A stretch of 64,000 bases of DNA from Roseiarcus sp963767245 (GTDB lineage Bacteria > Pseudomonadota > Alphaproteobacteria > Rhizobiales > Beijerinckiaceae): positions 62,001 through 126,000 of the forward strand of contig CAVYDG010000011.1 in assembly GCA_963767245.1 (NCBI GenBank), in the 5' to 3' direction. Within the stretch, counting starts at the first letter, position 1. Every line of letters starts with the position of its first letter. Made by a program: the position numbers and the translations under genes. The notes under the pieces are model-generated. The model searched no databases. It saw only the letters and a program-made list of their open reading frames with translations, and was not told the origin of the DNA. Shown one piece after another: positions 52,782-62,334 of the stretch.

Positions 52782-54352
52782 GAGCCTGTCTGGATAATAG
52801 CGGATTGTGGTGGCGGCGTTTGCTCGAATTGGATTTTGTTTGCTTACGAGCAAGACCTTCCGGCCCTGGACGATCGATCAGCCGCTGTTGTTGCCGCCGA
52901 GCGTTCAGGACTTTGTCGGCGAGGACCATCTGGCTCGCTTCATTTTGGCGCTTGTGCTCGAGCCTCTCGACCTTGGTGAGATCGAAGCCGCGTATGCGAG
53001 CGAGCGCGGGCAGCCGCCGTTTGACCCGGCGATGATGACGGCGCTGTTGCTGTACGGCTATTGCAACGGCGTCTACTCGTCGCGCCGGATCGCCAAGGCG
53101 GCGCGCGAACGGGTCGACTTCCTGAGCATTGTCGGGCTCGATCCGCCGGATTTTCGCACCGTCTCTGACTTCCGCAAGCGGCACTTGAAGGTGCTTGCGG
53201 GACTGTTCGGGCAAGTTCTCAAGCTGTGCGAACAGGCGGGACTTGTGAAGCTCGGCCATGTCGCGCTCGACGGGACGAAGATCAAGGCGAACGCCTCCAA
53301 GCACAAGGCGATGAGCTACGAGCGCATGGAGAAGCGTGCGGCGGAGCTCGAGGCCGAGGTCGAGCGGTGGCTGAGCGCAGCCGAGGCTGCGGACGCCGAG
53401 GAAGACAGAGCCTTCGGCCGCGACAAGAGCGGCGAGGAGCTGCCCAAATGGGTCGCCGACAAGAAGAAGCGCGTCGAGAAGATCCGGGCGGCGAAGGCCG
53501 AATTGGAGGCCGAGGCGAAAGCGGCCGCGGCGGCCAAGGCCAAAGCGCAGGCCGAGGAGCGGCGACAAGCCGAGGGCCGCAAGAAACCGGGCAAGCCCGC
53601 CGCCCCGCCATCCGAAGAGCCTGACCCCAAAGCGCAGAAGAACTTCACCGATCCCGAAAGCCGCATCATGAAAACCAAGGACGGCTTCATCCAGGGCTAC
53701 AATGCGCAGGCGGCGGTCGACGCGACGGCGCAGGTGATCGTCGCCCACGGCCTCGACGCGAAGCAGAGCGATCAACATCAATTGGCGCCGATGGCCGACG
53801 CCATCGAAGCCAATCTGGGCAAGAAGCCGACGCAACTGTCGGCGGACGCGGGCTATTGCTCCGACGCCAACCTTACAGCGATGGAGGAACGCGAGATCGA
53901 CGCCTATATCGCGCCGGGGCGGGCCAAGCACGCCGGGGAAGGAGAAGGCGGCGGCGCCCGCGTCGCCGCCATGCGCGAAAAAATCAAGGCCGGCGGGCAC
54001 TCCAGCCCCTACCGCTTAAGAAAGCAGCTGCCCGAGCCGGTGTTCGGACAGATCAAGCAGGCGCGCGGCTTCCGTCAGTTTCTCTTGCGCGGCGTCGAGA
54101 AGGTCGCCAACGAGTGGGGCCTCGTCTGCCTCGCCCACAATATCTTGAAGCTCGCCCAGGGGCGGACCCCGTCCCTGGCCGCACGCGCAACCGGCTGAGC
54201 TTCGCCACCTCGGAAACGGTGCAACGAACGATGGCCGCAAAGCTTCCACCCAACCTTACATCAAACCGGATGCGCGAATTTGCTGCATCCGGCTCTCCGA
54301 CTGGCTTGAGCGGTTCAAATCCCATCTCGCCGAGGATTAAGCAGACAGGCTC
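52782..54352 (+). mobile_element. IS1182-family insertion sequence with CTAG target duplication
   Basis: A 1571-bp element bounded by inverted ends GAGCCTGTCTG (52782-52792) and CAGACAGGCTC (54342-54352). The flanking 4-bp CTAG at 52778-52781 and 54353-54356 is a target duplication. It carries one transposase gene and is inserted exactly in the loop of a palindromic repeat. Both ends are intact, so apart from the transposase start codon it looks recent. Confidence 0.9.
52807..54198 (+). CDS. IS1182-family transposase
   Basis: A DDE transposase of up to 463 residues. Conserved parts: SKTFRPWTIDQPLLLPPSVQ at the N-terminus, GHVALDGTKIKANASKHKAM (first Asp), a long coiled-coil insert (about 190-275), GYNAQAAVDATAQVIVAHGL (second Asp) and LPEPVFGQIKQARGFRQFLL (Glu). 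The usual start of the family is MSKTFRP; here that codon reads ACG (52846-52848), so the only conventional start is the GTG at 52807. This could be a start-codon mutation or a non-ATG start. Length is otherwise normal. Confidence 0.88.
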   Translation: MVAAFARIGFCLLTSKTFRPWTIDQPLLLPPSVQDFVGEDHLARFILALVLEPLDLGEIEAAYASERGQPPFDPAMMTALLLYGYCNGVYSSRRIAKAARERVDFLSIVGLDPPDFRTVSDFRKRHLKVLAGLFGQVLKLCEQAGLVKLGHVALDGTKIKANASKHKAMSYERMEKRAAELEAEVERWLSAAEAADAEEDRAFGRDKSGEELPKWVADKKKRVEKIRAAKAELEAEAKAAAAAKAKAQAEERRQAEGRKKPGKPAAPPSEEPDPKAQKNFTDPESRIMKTKDGFIQGYNAQAAVDATAQVIVAHGLDAKQSDQHQLAPMADAIEANLGKKPTQLSADAGYCSDANLTAMEEREIDAYIAPGRAKHAGEGEGGGARVAAMREKIKAGGHSSPYRLRKQLPEPVFGQIKQARGFRQFLLRGVEKVANEWGLVCLAHNILKLAQGRTPSLAARATG

Positions 54353-54422
54353 CTAGCCCGGCCATGACGGCGTGGAGGGCCCGTCGGTGGGCTGGCTGCG
54401 CCCTCAAGGCAAAGCGGCTCGC

Positions 54423-54959
54423 TTACTTCGGGAAGGGAACCGGCGAGTCTGAAAGCGTCTGCAAATACGCCAGGATGTCGGCTCGTCGTTGCGGGTCTTT
54501 TTCACCCGGGAAGGCCATCTTGGTGCCCGACGCCTCCATTTTCGGATTGGAGACCATCACGTTGAGCGCTTCCCAGGTCCAGTTTCCGCCTACGGCTTTA
54601 AGCGAATCGGAATAGGAGAAGCCCGGGACCGAGGCGATCGGCCGCCCGGCCACGCCCCACAGCGGCGGGCCGATCTTGGGGCCCGCGCCCTTTTCGAAAT
54701 TGTGACAAGTCTGGCAGACCTTGGCGTATTGTTGGCCCTTTGTCGCATCGGCCTTGGCGAGGAGTTCGGCGAGCGGGACCTGCGGCTCCGCCTTGGCCTC
54801 GGCGGGAGCGGCTGCCGGCGCGGACGTCGGCAGCGCGAAGCCGGGAACGGCCGGGTTTTTCGGTGAAATGACGAGATGGCTGAAAGCGACAAGCAGCATT
54901 GCGAACAATATCGATCCCAGCGCGGCAAGCGAGATCCGGTTGACATTCTCACTGTCCAT
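54423..54959 (-). CDS. cycM: Membrane-anchored cytochrome c (CycM type)
   Basis: A 178-residue class I cytochrome c tethered by an uncleaved N-terminal helix (SLAALGSILFAMLLVAFSH). Heme motif CQTCH in YAKVCQTCHNFEKGAGPKIG, and the axial methionine in SGTKMAFPGEKDPQ. CycM-like proteins pass electrons from the bc1 complex to the aa3 oxidase in rhizobia-type bacteria. It is followed divergently by kdsB, an order seen in many alphaproteobacteria. Length and motifs are normal. Confidence 0.9.
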   Translation of the reverse strand: MDSENVNRISLAALGSILFAMLLVAFSHLVISPKNPAVPGFALPTSAPAAAPAEAKAEPQVPLAELLAKADATKGQQYAKVCQTCHNFEKGAGPKIGPPLWGVAGRPIASVPGFSYSDSLKAVGGNWTWEALNVMVSNPKMEASGTKMAFPGEKDPQRRADILAYLQTLSDSPVPFPK

Positions 54960-55102
54960 CGGCGGCGGGGCTTTCGTCTGCTGGAGTTGGACTGAAAGGA
55001 TCGGAACGCGGAGCGTTTCTTTCGCAGTTGATTAGCCGCTTTGCGCTCGCTTTGGCAACACGTATAAGCCCTCGCGCCCTGAATTTGGCTTACCCGAAAG
55101 CA

Positions 55103-55846
55103 ATGACAAGCCCGATCGTCCTCATCCCCGCGCGCATGAACTCAACTCGATTGCCGGGAAAGCCGCTCGCCGACATTCACGGCGCGCCGATGATCGTCCA
55201 TGTCTGGCGCCGGGCGATGGAGGCCGACGTCGGGCCGGTCTGGGTGGCGGCTGATGATCCGCGCATCATCGCCGCGGTCGCCGCCGCCGGCGGCAAGGCG
55301 GTCATGACCCGCTCCGATCACCCCTCCGGGTCCGACCGCATCTTCGAAGCGTTGGGCGCCGTTGACGCCGCCGGTGCCTACGACGTCGTGGTCAACGTTC
55401 AGGGCGATCTGCCGACGATCGAGCGTTCAGTCGTGTGGGCCTGTCTTGCGCCGCTCGCCGACGATGACGTCGACATCGCGACGCTGGCGACGCCGATCAC
55501 GCGCGATGAGGAGAAGGACGATCCCAACGTCGTCAAGGCGGTGGCGACCGAACTTGATCCAACCCGCTTGAGGGCGCTCTACTTCACGCGCGCGCGGGCG
55601 CCATGGGGCGAGGGCCGCCTGTTGCACCACATTGGTCTTTACGCTTATCGCCGCGAGGCGCTGGGGCGATTTATCGCCGCGCCGCCATCGCCGCTGGAAC
55701 GGCGCGAGAAACTCGAGCAATTGCGGGCTCTCGAGGCGGGGATGCGGGTCGATATCGCCCTGGTCGACACCGCCCCGCTTGGCGTCGATTCGCCCGATGA
55801 TCTGGAACGCGCGCGGCTGATGCTCGCGCCGGGAAAACAGGCATGA
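55103..55846 (+). CDS. kdsB: 3-deoxy-manno-octulosonate cytidylyltransferase
   Basis: CMP-Kdo synthetase for lipopolysaccharide core synthesis. The 247-residue protein has the nucleotide-binding start VLIPARMNSTRLPGKPLADI, then HPSGSDRIFEAL, VVVNVQGDLPTIERS (catalytic Asp) and HHIGLYAYRREALGRF. The start ATG at 55103 gives the family start MTSPIVLIPAR; upstream codons are not KdsB-like. Its stop overlaps the pheA start (ATGA). Confidence 0.95.
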   Translation: MTSPIVLIPARMNSTRLPGKPLADIHGAPMIVHVWRRAMEADVGPVWVAADDPRIIAAVAAAGGKAVMTRSDHPSGSDRIFEALGAVDAAGAYDVVVNVQGDLPTIERSVVWACLAPLADDDVDIATLATPITRDEEKDDPNVVKAVATELDPTRLRALYFTRARAPWGEGRLLHHIGLYAYRREALGRFIAAPPSPLERREKLEQLRALEAGMRVDIALVDTAPLGVDSPDDLERARLMLAPGKQA

Positions 55847-56712
55847 CCAAGACGCTTTCGATCGCCTATCAGGGTGAACCCGGGGCCAATTCGCATATTG
55901 CCTGCGTCGACAATTATCCCGGCCTCGACCCGCTGCCTTGCGCGACCTTCGAGGACGCTTTCGCGGCCGTGCAGGACGGGGCGGCCGAACTCGGCATGAT
56001 CCCGATCGAAAACTCGATCGCGGGGCGGGTCGCCGACATCCATTCGCTCTTGCCCGCGTCTGGGCTGCATATCGTCGGCGAAACCTTTCTGCCGATCCAC
56101 TTTCAACTGCTTGCGGTTCCGGGCGCCGAGATCGAGGACTTGAGAACCGTCCACAGCCACGTCCACGCCCTCGGCCAGTGTCGCAACATCATCCGCCGTC
56201 ACAAGCTCATTCCAGTCGTTGGCGGCGACACGGCCGGCTCGGCGCGCGAGGTTGCCGAATGGGCAGACAAGTCCCGCGCCGCGCTGGCGACGCGGCTCGC
56301 CGGCCAGATCTACGGCCTGCAGACGCTCGCTTCCGATGTGGAGGACGAGACGCACAACACCACCCGCTTTATCGTGTTGTCGAGGGATGCGCGCTGGGCG
56401 GCGGCGGGCGAGGCGCCGCTCGTGACGACCTTCGTCTTTCGCGTGCGTAACGTGCCTGCCGCACTTTACAAGGCGCTTGGCGGCTTTGCCACCAACAGCG
56501 TCAATATGACCAAGCTCGAGAGCTATATGGAGGGCGGCGAGTTCACGGCCACCCAGTTCCTCGCCGACGTCGACGGCCACCCCGCCGACCTGCCGCTCGA
56601 ACGCGCGCTCGAGGAGCTGAAATTTTTCTCCCGCGAGACGCGCATACTCGGCGTCTACCCCGCCCATCCCTATCGCATCGAGTCGCAAGGGGTCTCGCGT
56701 CAAAAGCGATAA
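55843..56712 (+). CDS. pheA: Prephenate dehydratase
   Basis: A 289-residue monofunctional enzyme that converts prephenate to phenylpyruvate in phenylalanine synthesis. Catalytic domain: IAYQGEPGANSHIAC, MIPIENSIAGRVADIHSLL and DTAGSAREVAEWADKSRAAL, with the catalytic Thr in HNTTRFIVLS. The C-terminal ACT domain (about 200-285) has FATNSVNMTKLESYMEGGEF, the phenylalanine-binding site. Coupled to kdsB. The 3' end overlaps a convergent gene by 13 bp. Confidence 0.95.
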   Translation: MTKTLSIAYQGEPGANSHIACVDNYPGLDPLPCATFEDAFAAVQDGAAELGMIPIENSIAGRVADIHSLLPASGLHIVGETFLPIHFQLLAVPGAEIEDLRTVHSHVHALGQCRNIIRRHKLIPVVGGDTAGSAREVAEWADKSRAALATRLAGQIYGLQTLASDVEDETHNTTRFIVLSRDARWAAAGEAPLVTTFVFRVRNVPAALYKALGGFATNSVNMTKLESYMEGGEFTATQFLADVDGHPADLPLERALEELKFFSRETRILGVYPAHPYRIESQGVSRQKR

Positions 56713-57512
56713 GAGATGCCGGTCGCGAATGTCACCGGACGGGCGTTCGTCTTGAAGGCCCCGGCGAAGGTGACAATCCCCAAAGGCGCGCCTGCATTGA
56801 TTCCGGTCGAGTTGCTGTTTCCCCCCACGAACCCCTGTTTCACATCGAAGAAAAGGCCCCAGTGCTTGTCGAACATATAGTCAAAGCCGCCCTGCAGAAT
56901 TAGGGCGAGCGTGGATTGGTACGAAGTCCCGGTGGCATAACCGTCCTGGACCGCCCAGGCGAAAGTCGGCGAAATTCCGGCTCCCAAATAAGGCTGGAAC
57001 TTGCCGAATTGGGTGAAGCGGTAAACGCCCGTGATCGGCACCCCCCCGGGCATCACCCTACCGAGGACCGTCCCCGAGGGAGGCCCATCCGGGCTGTATC
57101 CATTGATCCTCACCGTCGACCACACCGGAAATCCGGTCGCGACCTCGACGGACCAATTCGGGGTAAACGAATAGCCGCCCTCGAAAGCCGCCGACCAGAG
57201 GTTCGAGTAGGTCGCGCTCCGACCGGGTATCTGCAATTCCGGCCCCACACCCATGGGAACGAGTCCAACCCCGGGCACGCTCACCGTCGAGAGCGATTGC
57301 CCATATACATTCGACGAGCTCTCAGAGAACGAACCCAGCGCGCCGACCTTTACGTACCACCGGCTAAGGTCGGGAAGGATGGGCGCGGGCTCCGGAGCCG
57401 GCGCCGCGCTTAAAACGTCCGCCGCCCGCGCCGCGCCCAGGGAGAGGGCAAGAGCCGCGCAGGTTGAGACGCACGTCTTTATGGGTCTCGCGGGCCCTTT
57501 GGGGCCTGTCAT
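56700..57512 (-). CDS. Outer-membrane beta-barrel protein (OmpW-like)
   Basis: A 270-residue exported protein. Signal peptide about 1-30 (CVSTCAALALSLGAARA). The mature part alternates polar and hydrophobic residues as a small barrel: ATYSNLWSAAFEGGYSFTPN, GVPITGVYRFTQFGKFQPYL, GAGISPTFAWAV, FDYMFDKHWGLFFDVKQG, ending in ATGISYRF with the terminal aromatic used for barrel insertion. These strands match OmpW. Role and ligand unknown. The ATG at 57510-57512 has GGGAG seven bases ahead; an earlier ATG at 57545 is less likely. Confidence 0.8.
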   Translation of the reverse strand: MTGPKGPARPIKTCVSTCAALALSLGAARAADVLSAAPAPEPAPILPDLSRWYVKVGALGSFSESSSNVYGQSLSTVSVPGVGLVPMGVGPELQIPGRSATYSNLWSAAFEGGYSFTPNWSVEVATGFPVWSTVRINGYSPDGPPSGTVLGRVMPGGVPITGVYRFTQFGKFQPYLGAGISPTFAWAVQDGYATGTSYQSTLALILQGGFDYMFDKHWGLFFDVKQGFVGGNSNSTGINAGAPLGIVTFAGAFKTNARPVTFATGISYRF

Positions 57513-57766
57513 ACCGTTGTCTCCCACCCGAACAGGCATGGGCACTGCGCTCTCACCAACGCTAGCGGCGCAAACCAGATGCTGGTCCCTTAGGGCACAA
57601 AATGTTTCAAATTATGAACGAACCAAGGGCCTTTCTGTCACATTTCAACCGTCAGCGCGAATCTCATTCCCTTTCCACATTGTAATCATGCTCCATTTGC
57701 CGGTCAAACGCCAAAAAGGGGCGTGCGCTCAAGGAGCAAACCCGGCCTTGCTGGGCGCACCGGCCT

Positions 57767-58066
57767 TCAGTCGTCGACCCGTCTCGGGCGAGACGGGATC
57801 AGAAGATCCTCGATTCGATCGTCCATCACCCCCTGTTCGACGATCCGTTCCCCCGGCCGCCCGACCGGGGCGCCGTGTTGCACGGCGAGGACCGGGGGTT
57901 CGACGATCGGGGGGCCGAGTTCGTCGATCTTCTCCCCCAGGGTTTCTTCGGCGCCGAGCTCCAGTCTCGCCGCATGCCAGAACTCCTCGCTCCGGCCATC
58001 CGGCATGCCGGCATGCTCCCAAAGCTCATAGGCTCGTCTGCGGATAGCCTCTTCGATGTCGCTCAT
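57767..58066 (-). CDS. DUF2934 domain-containing protein
   Basis: A 99-residue acidic protein. The N-terminal 40 residues (IEEAIRRRAYELWEHAGMPD followed by GRSEEFWHAARLEL) are the DUF2934 domain, a short helical hairpin of unknown function that is frequent in Hyphomicrobiales. The rest is Pro/Gly-rich with no recognisable motif. The ATG at 58064-58066 has AGGAG at the right distance. It stands alone. Confidence 0.85.
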   Translation of the reverse strand: MSDIEEAIRRRAYELWEHAGMPDGRSEEFWHAARLELGAEETLGEKIDELGPPIVEPPVLAVQHGAPVGRPGERIVEQGVMDDRIEDLLIPSRPRRVDD

Positions 58067-58255
58067 GAAACGAACTCCTCTCGAACAGCGCGGCGACTAT
58101 AGCCCGCCGGAGAGGAGTTGGCTTTCACGTTTTCGCCGATTGGGGTTCTGAAACGGCGCGTGCTACCAGTTGCGCCTCTACGCCGGCGATAATGGAGGGC
58201 GAACCGGTCTCGCCTTCGACTGCACGGGCGCGTAACCGGAGGGGCCTCGGATTTC

Positions 58256-59587
58256 ATGGCGCCGCTGCCCAGCGACGATCAGCCGCATCGAATCGTCGTC
58301 GTCGGCGGCGGCGCGGCGGGCCTTGAGCTTGTCACCCGTCTCGGCGACCGGCTCGGCAAGCGGGGCTTGGCCGACATCGCGCTTATCGAGCGCAGCCGCA
58401 CGCATTTATGGAAGCCGCTCCTCCATTCGGTCGCCGCCGGCAGCATGGACCCCTCCGAGCACCAGCTCAATTATCTCGCGCAGGGCCATTGGCACCATTT
58501 CCGCTACCATTTCGGCGAGATGATCGGGCTCGATCGCGCGGCAAAACTGGTGCGGCTGGGAGCGACTTACGACGAGGAAGGCCGCGAGATCGCCGCTCCC
58601 CGCAGCATTCCTTATCACACGCTGGTCATAGCGATCGGCAGCGTGACCAATGACTTCGGCACGCCCGGAGCCGCCGAATTCGCCGTTCCGCTCGAGACCG
58701 CCGAACAGGCGGTGCGGTTTCATCATCGACTGGTCAACGCGGGCTTGAGGGCCCAGGCGCAGAGCGAGCCGATCCACCCTGGCCAATTGCATGTCGCGAT
58801 CATCGGCGCCGGCGCGACCGGCACGGAGCTCGCCGCTGAGCTCTATCAGAGCGCCCGCGAGATGGTGGCCTACGGCCTCGACCAGGTCGATCCGGACAGG
58901 GACATTCGCATCATCCTGGTCGAGGGGGCGGACAGGATTTTGCCGGGGCTTCCAGAGCGGATCTCGGTCGCCACCCTCGCGATCCTGACAAAAATGGGCG
59001 TCGATGTGCGCGCCAAGGCGCGCGTTTCCGCGGTGCGCGCAGACGGCATCCAATTGGCGAGCGGCGAATTCATCCCCGCCGAGCTCACTGTCTGGGCGGC
59101 GGGCGTCAAGGGGCCGGACGTCCTCGCCAATCTCGACGGGCTCGAGGTCAACCGCGCCAATCAGCTCCTCACCGATGTGACGCTGAGAACGACGCGCGAC
59201 CCCGACATTTTCGCCATCGGCGATTGCGCCGCGGTCCCCCGCGCGGGCTCCGACGCGCCCGTCCCGCCCCGCGCCCAGGCCGCCCATCAGGAAGCGTCGC
59301 ATCTGGCGAAACAATTGAAGCGGCGGTTGCAGGGGCTGCCGCTGGAGCCATACGTCTATCACGACTTCGGCTCGCTGGTGTCGTTCGGCCGGATGGGCGC
59401 GATCGGCAATCTCATGAACCTGGCCCTCGGCGGCAACCTCTTCATCGAAGGCGTGTTGGCGCGATGGGCTTATCGGTCGCTCTACAAGATGCACGAGCGT
59501 GCGCTGCACGGCGTGACGAAGACCGCGCTCGGCACACTCGCTCGCGGACTCTCCCGGCGGGCGGAGCCGAAAGTCAAGCTTCATTAG
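58256..59587 (+). CDS. ndh: Type II NADH dehydrogenase (non-proton-pumping)
   Basis: A 443-residue single-subunit NADH:quinone oxidoreductase. FAD-binding start RIVVVGGGAAGLELVTRLGD, the SRTHLWKPLLHSVAAGSMD motif, NADH-binding HVAIIGAGATGTELAAELYQ, and the FAD motif IFAIGDCAAVP. The quinone-binding AQAAHQEASHLAKQLKRRLQ region and the C-terminal membrane-associating helices (FGRMGAIGNLMNLALGGNLF) complete it. Length fits NDH-2. Start at ATG 58256. Confidence 0.93.
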   Translation: MAPLPSDDQPHRIVVVGGGAAGLELVTRLGDRLGKRGLADIALIERSRTHLWKPLLHSVAAGSMDPSEHQLNYLAQGHWHHFRYHFGEMIGLDRAAKLVRLGATYDEEGREIAAPRSIPYHTLVIAIGSVTNDFGTPGAAEFAVPLETAEQAVRFHHRLVNAGLRAQAQSEPIHPGQLHVAIIGAGATGTELAAELYQSAREMVAYGLDQVDPDRDIRIILVEGADRILPGLPERISVATLAILTKMGVDVRAKARVSAVRADGIQLASGEFIPAELTVWAAGVKGPDVLANLDGLEVNRANQLLTDVTLRTTRDPDIFAIGDCAAVPRAGSDAPVPPRAQAAHQEASHLAKQLKRRLQGLPLEPYVYHDFGSLVSFGRMGAIGNLMNLALGGNLFIEGVLARWAYRSLYKMHERALHGVTKTALGTLARGLSRRAEPKVKLH

Positions 59588-59705
59588 AGCGCGTCACGCC
59601 GCCGCAGGCGCTTGCCGCCCCAGGTCTCCGCGGCCGCTATGGCGAATCGGCAATTGAGACAAACGGTGGAACCGCAACCACGTTTGGTTCCAACGCCTGG
59701 CCTCT

Positions 59706-60836
59706 TTAGGCGCCGACAGGCTGAGAGGCGCGGTCGCCGTGAGCGGACGCGGCGGCCCGTTCGGGAGTCCCGCTCCGCGCTGCGCGCAGATATTGCCGCG
59801 GCCATGGCGCGATCTGCCCGAGTTCTTGCGCGGCGTGCAATGGCCAATAGGGGTCGCGCAACATCTGGCGCGCCAGGAGCACGAGGTCGGCCTGATCGTT
59901 GCGGATGATCTGGTCGGCCTGGGCAGGCGCGGTGATCATGCCGAGCGCCGCGGTCGCGATATTCGCCTCCCGTCGGATCCGCTCGGCGAACGGAGTTTGA
60001 TACCCTGGTCCGACCGGGATTTCCGCCTTCTCGACATTGCCGCCCGATGAGCAATCGATGACATCGACCCCGAGGGTAAGCAACTGGCGCGCGAGCTCGA
60101 CGGATTGGTCTATGTCCCATCCGCCCTCTACCCAGTCGGTCGCCGAGATGCGCACGAACAGCGGGCAGCGCTCCGGCAGCGCCCGCCGCACCGCGGCGAC
60201 GCATTCGCGCATGAATCGCGTGCGGTTGTCGAACGAGCCGCCATAGGCGTCGGAGCGGCGATTGCTGAGCGGCGACAGAAATTCGTGAACCAAATATCCG
60301 TGCGCACCATGAATCTCGACCACCCGGAAACCGGCGGCGAACGCGCGCTCCGCCGCAACGGCGAAGGCGCGATGCGCAGCGTGAATTTGGTCGACCGTCA
60401 TTTCATCCGGCGTCGGGAAAGCGTCACTGAAAGCGACGGCGCTCGGCGCGAGCGGGCGCCATCCGCCCGACGCTTGCGGAACGGCGCCATTCCCCGCCCC
60501 CGGCCGATACGTACTGCCCTTCCGCCCGGCATGCGCGAGCTGGACGCCGGCGCGCGCGCCTTGACCGTCGATAAAACGTACGATTCGCTCGAGCGGCTCG
60601 AAATGCTTTTCGCTCCAGACGCCGAGGTCTTGTGGCGAAATCCGGCCCTCGGGAGTGACCGCCGCGGCCTCGGTGAACACGATCCCCGCCCCGCCGACGG
60701 CGCGGGCGGCAAGATGGGCGAAATGCCAGTCGTTGGCATAACCGTCGACCGAGGAATATTGGCACATCGGCGAAACGCCGATCCGGTTGGCGAAGTCGAC
60801 GTCGCGCATGCGAAGTTTGCTGAACAGGTGCGGCAT
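59706..60836 (-). CDS. NADH:flavin oxidoreductase, old yellow enzyme family (YqjM/NamA type)
   Basis: A 376-residue FMN-dependent ene-reductase. Conserved OYE residues: GVSPMCQYSSVDGYANDWH (the Cys of YqjM-type enzymes), GVQLAHAGRKGS, VVEIHGAHGYLVHEFLSPLS (His-His pair) then NRRSDAYGGSFDNR, and a C-terminal phosphate-binding loop. It reduces activated alkenes of small enones or nitro-compounds. It is convergent with ndh, and a palindrome lies upstream. Confidence 0.92.
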   Translation of the reverse strand: MPHLFSKLRMRDVDFANRIGVSPMCQYSSVDGYANDWHFAHLAARAVGGAGIVFTEAAAVTPEGRISPQDLGVWSEKHFEPLERIVRFIDGQGARAGVQLAHAGRKGSTYRPGAGNGAVPQASGGWRPLAPSAVAFSDAFPTPDEMTVDQIHAAHRAFAVAAERAFAAGFRVVEIHGAHGYLVHEFLSPLSNRRSDAYGGSFDNRTRFMRECVAAVRRALPERCPLFVRISATDWVEGGWDIDQSVELARQLLTLGVDVIDCSSGGNVEKAEIPVGPGYQTPFAERIRREANIATAALGMITAPAQADQIIRNDQADLVLLARQMLRDPYWPLHAAQELGQIAPWPRQYLRAARSGTPERAAASAHGDRASQPVGA

Positions 60837-61004
60837 GGGTCAAATGTCTCGATTGGAACAAGGGGAGAGTTCGAGGAGCTCCGCCGTCAGCCGAGCGCCC
60901 TGCCTCCGCAGATGTCTCCCCCTTAAGGCGGCGACCTTATCGCTGGACGCCATTCGGTCAAGCCGCGCTGGCGTCGTTCACTCGAGCCCGCGCCACGCTA
61001 ATCT

Positions 61005-61015
61005 GGTAAGTTACC
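61005..61015. promoter_or_regulatory. Short palindrome GGTAAGTTACC upstream of the OYE gene
   Basis: A perfect 11-bp dyad about 170 bp before the OYE start. OYE genes are often controlled by HxlR- or TetR-type repressors, whose operators are GTAA/TTAC dyads; no such regulator is in the window, so this is only a candidate. Confidence 0.3.
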
Positions 61016-61059
61016 TGACAACTCGCAAGGCTTGCGGGCTCGTCAGGGTGCGACCCGCA

Positions 61060-62128
61060 CTAGCGACCGAGCGCCTGGCCGGTTTGCGCGTCGAAGAAGT
61101 GCAACGGCCCGTTTAGCGTCAGCGCGATGCTGTCGCCAGGACGATCTTTCAAGCGCTCGCGAAACACGCAGACGATGTCCTGCCCGGCGAACTTCGCGAT
61201 CACCTGCGTTTCATAACCCGTCGGCTCAACGACCGTGATATGGGCGGGAATTGCGAGCGGCCCCCCGAGGGTCACGTGTTCGGGGCGGACGCCCATGACG
61301 ATCTCCGACCCGGCGGCGGCGCGCGGCGCGCTGCTGAGCGGAATCCTGAACCCTGAAGCGGTCACGAGCGTCGGCCGCTCGCCGCCTTCGAGCCGCCCGC
61401 TGATGAGGTTCATCGCCGGCGAGCCGATGAACCCGGCGACGAACAGGTTGGCGGGCGAATCATAAAGATCGAGCGGCGTGCCCACCTGCTCCACCTTGCC
61501 GTCGTGCAGGACGACGATCTTGTCGGCCATCGTCATCGCTTCGATCTGGTCGTGGGTGACATAGATTGTCGTCGACGCCAGCCGTTGCTGCAGCGCCTTG
61601 ATCTCGGCTCGCATCTGCACCCGAAGCTTGGCGTCGAGATTGGACAAAGGCTCGTCGAACAGGAACACCGCCGGATCGCGCACAATCGCCCGCCCCATGG
61701 CCACCCGCTGCCGCTGGCCGCCCGACAATTGGCGGGGGTAACGTTCGAGCAGCGGCTTTAAACCCAGGATGTCGGCCGCCTTGTTGACCTTGTCGGTAAT
61801 CTCGTCTCTGGGTCGCTTCGCCAGTTCGAGCGAGAAGCTCATGTTCTTCGCCACGGTCATTTGCGGATAGAGCGCATAGTTCTGGAACACCATTGCGATG
61901 TCCCGCTCCTTGGGCGGCAGATCGTTGACGACGCGCCCGTCGATGCGCAGTTCGCCGCTGGTGATCGAACTCGAGGCCGGCGACCATTCTCAGCAGCGTC
62001 GACTTGCCGCATCCCGAAGGCCCGACAAGAATGACGAATTCGCCGTCCTCGACCCGGATCGACACGCCGTGAATCACTTCGAAACTGCCAAAGCTCTTGC
62101 GCACGTTGGAAACTTCGACCGAAGCCAT
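61060..62128 (-). pseudogene. Sugar ABC transporter ATPase (UgpC/MalK type), one frameshift, no partners nearby
   Basis: Read across one frame change, this is a 355-residue importer ATPase: Walker A VGPSGCGKSTLLRMVAGLE, then SITSGELRIDGRVVNDLPPK, Q-loop VFQNYALYPQMTVAKNM, signature LSGGQRQRVAMGRAIVRDP, Walker B LFDEPLSNLD and the TOBE tail. One extra T just after GLE (about 61977) breaks the frame. It resembles the ATPase at 45174-46259 but is not identical. No permease or binding-protein genes flank it in the window, so if real it would be shared among importers or be an orphan. Confidence 0.85.
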
Positions 62129-62334
62129 GTTTCTTGGTCCTGTTGCGGTTTACGCGAGGCCTTGACGCGCGGGCCTCGCGCCTTTGTCGGCCGTCGGCGG
62201 CCAAAAGAGAACCCGAAGCGATCCGCGGTTGCGGCCCGCCATCACACCACTTGGTTTCGGAGCGCGGTTTAGCCGCGCAGGAGGCGCTCGATGTTGTCGA
62301 CCAGGTTCGTTTCGTGGCGTCCGGTCTCGCCCTC

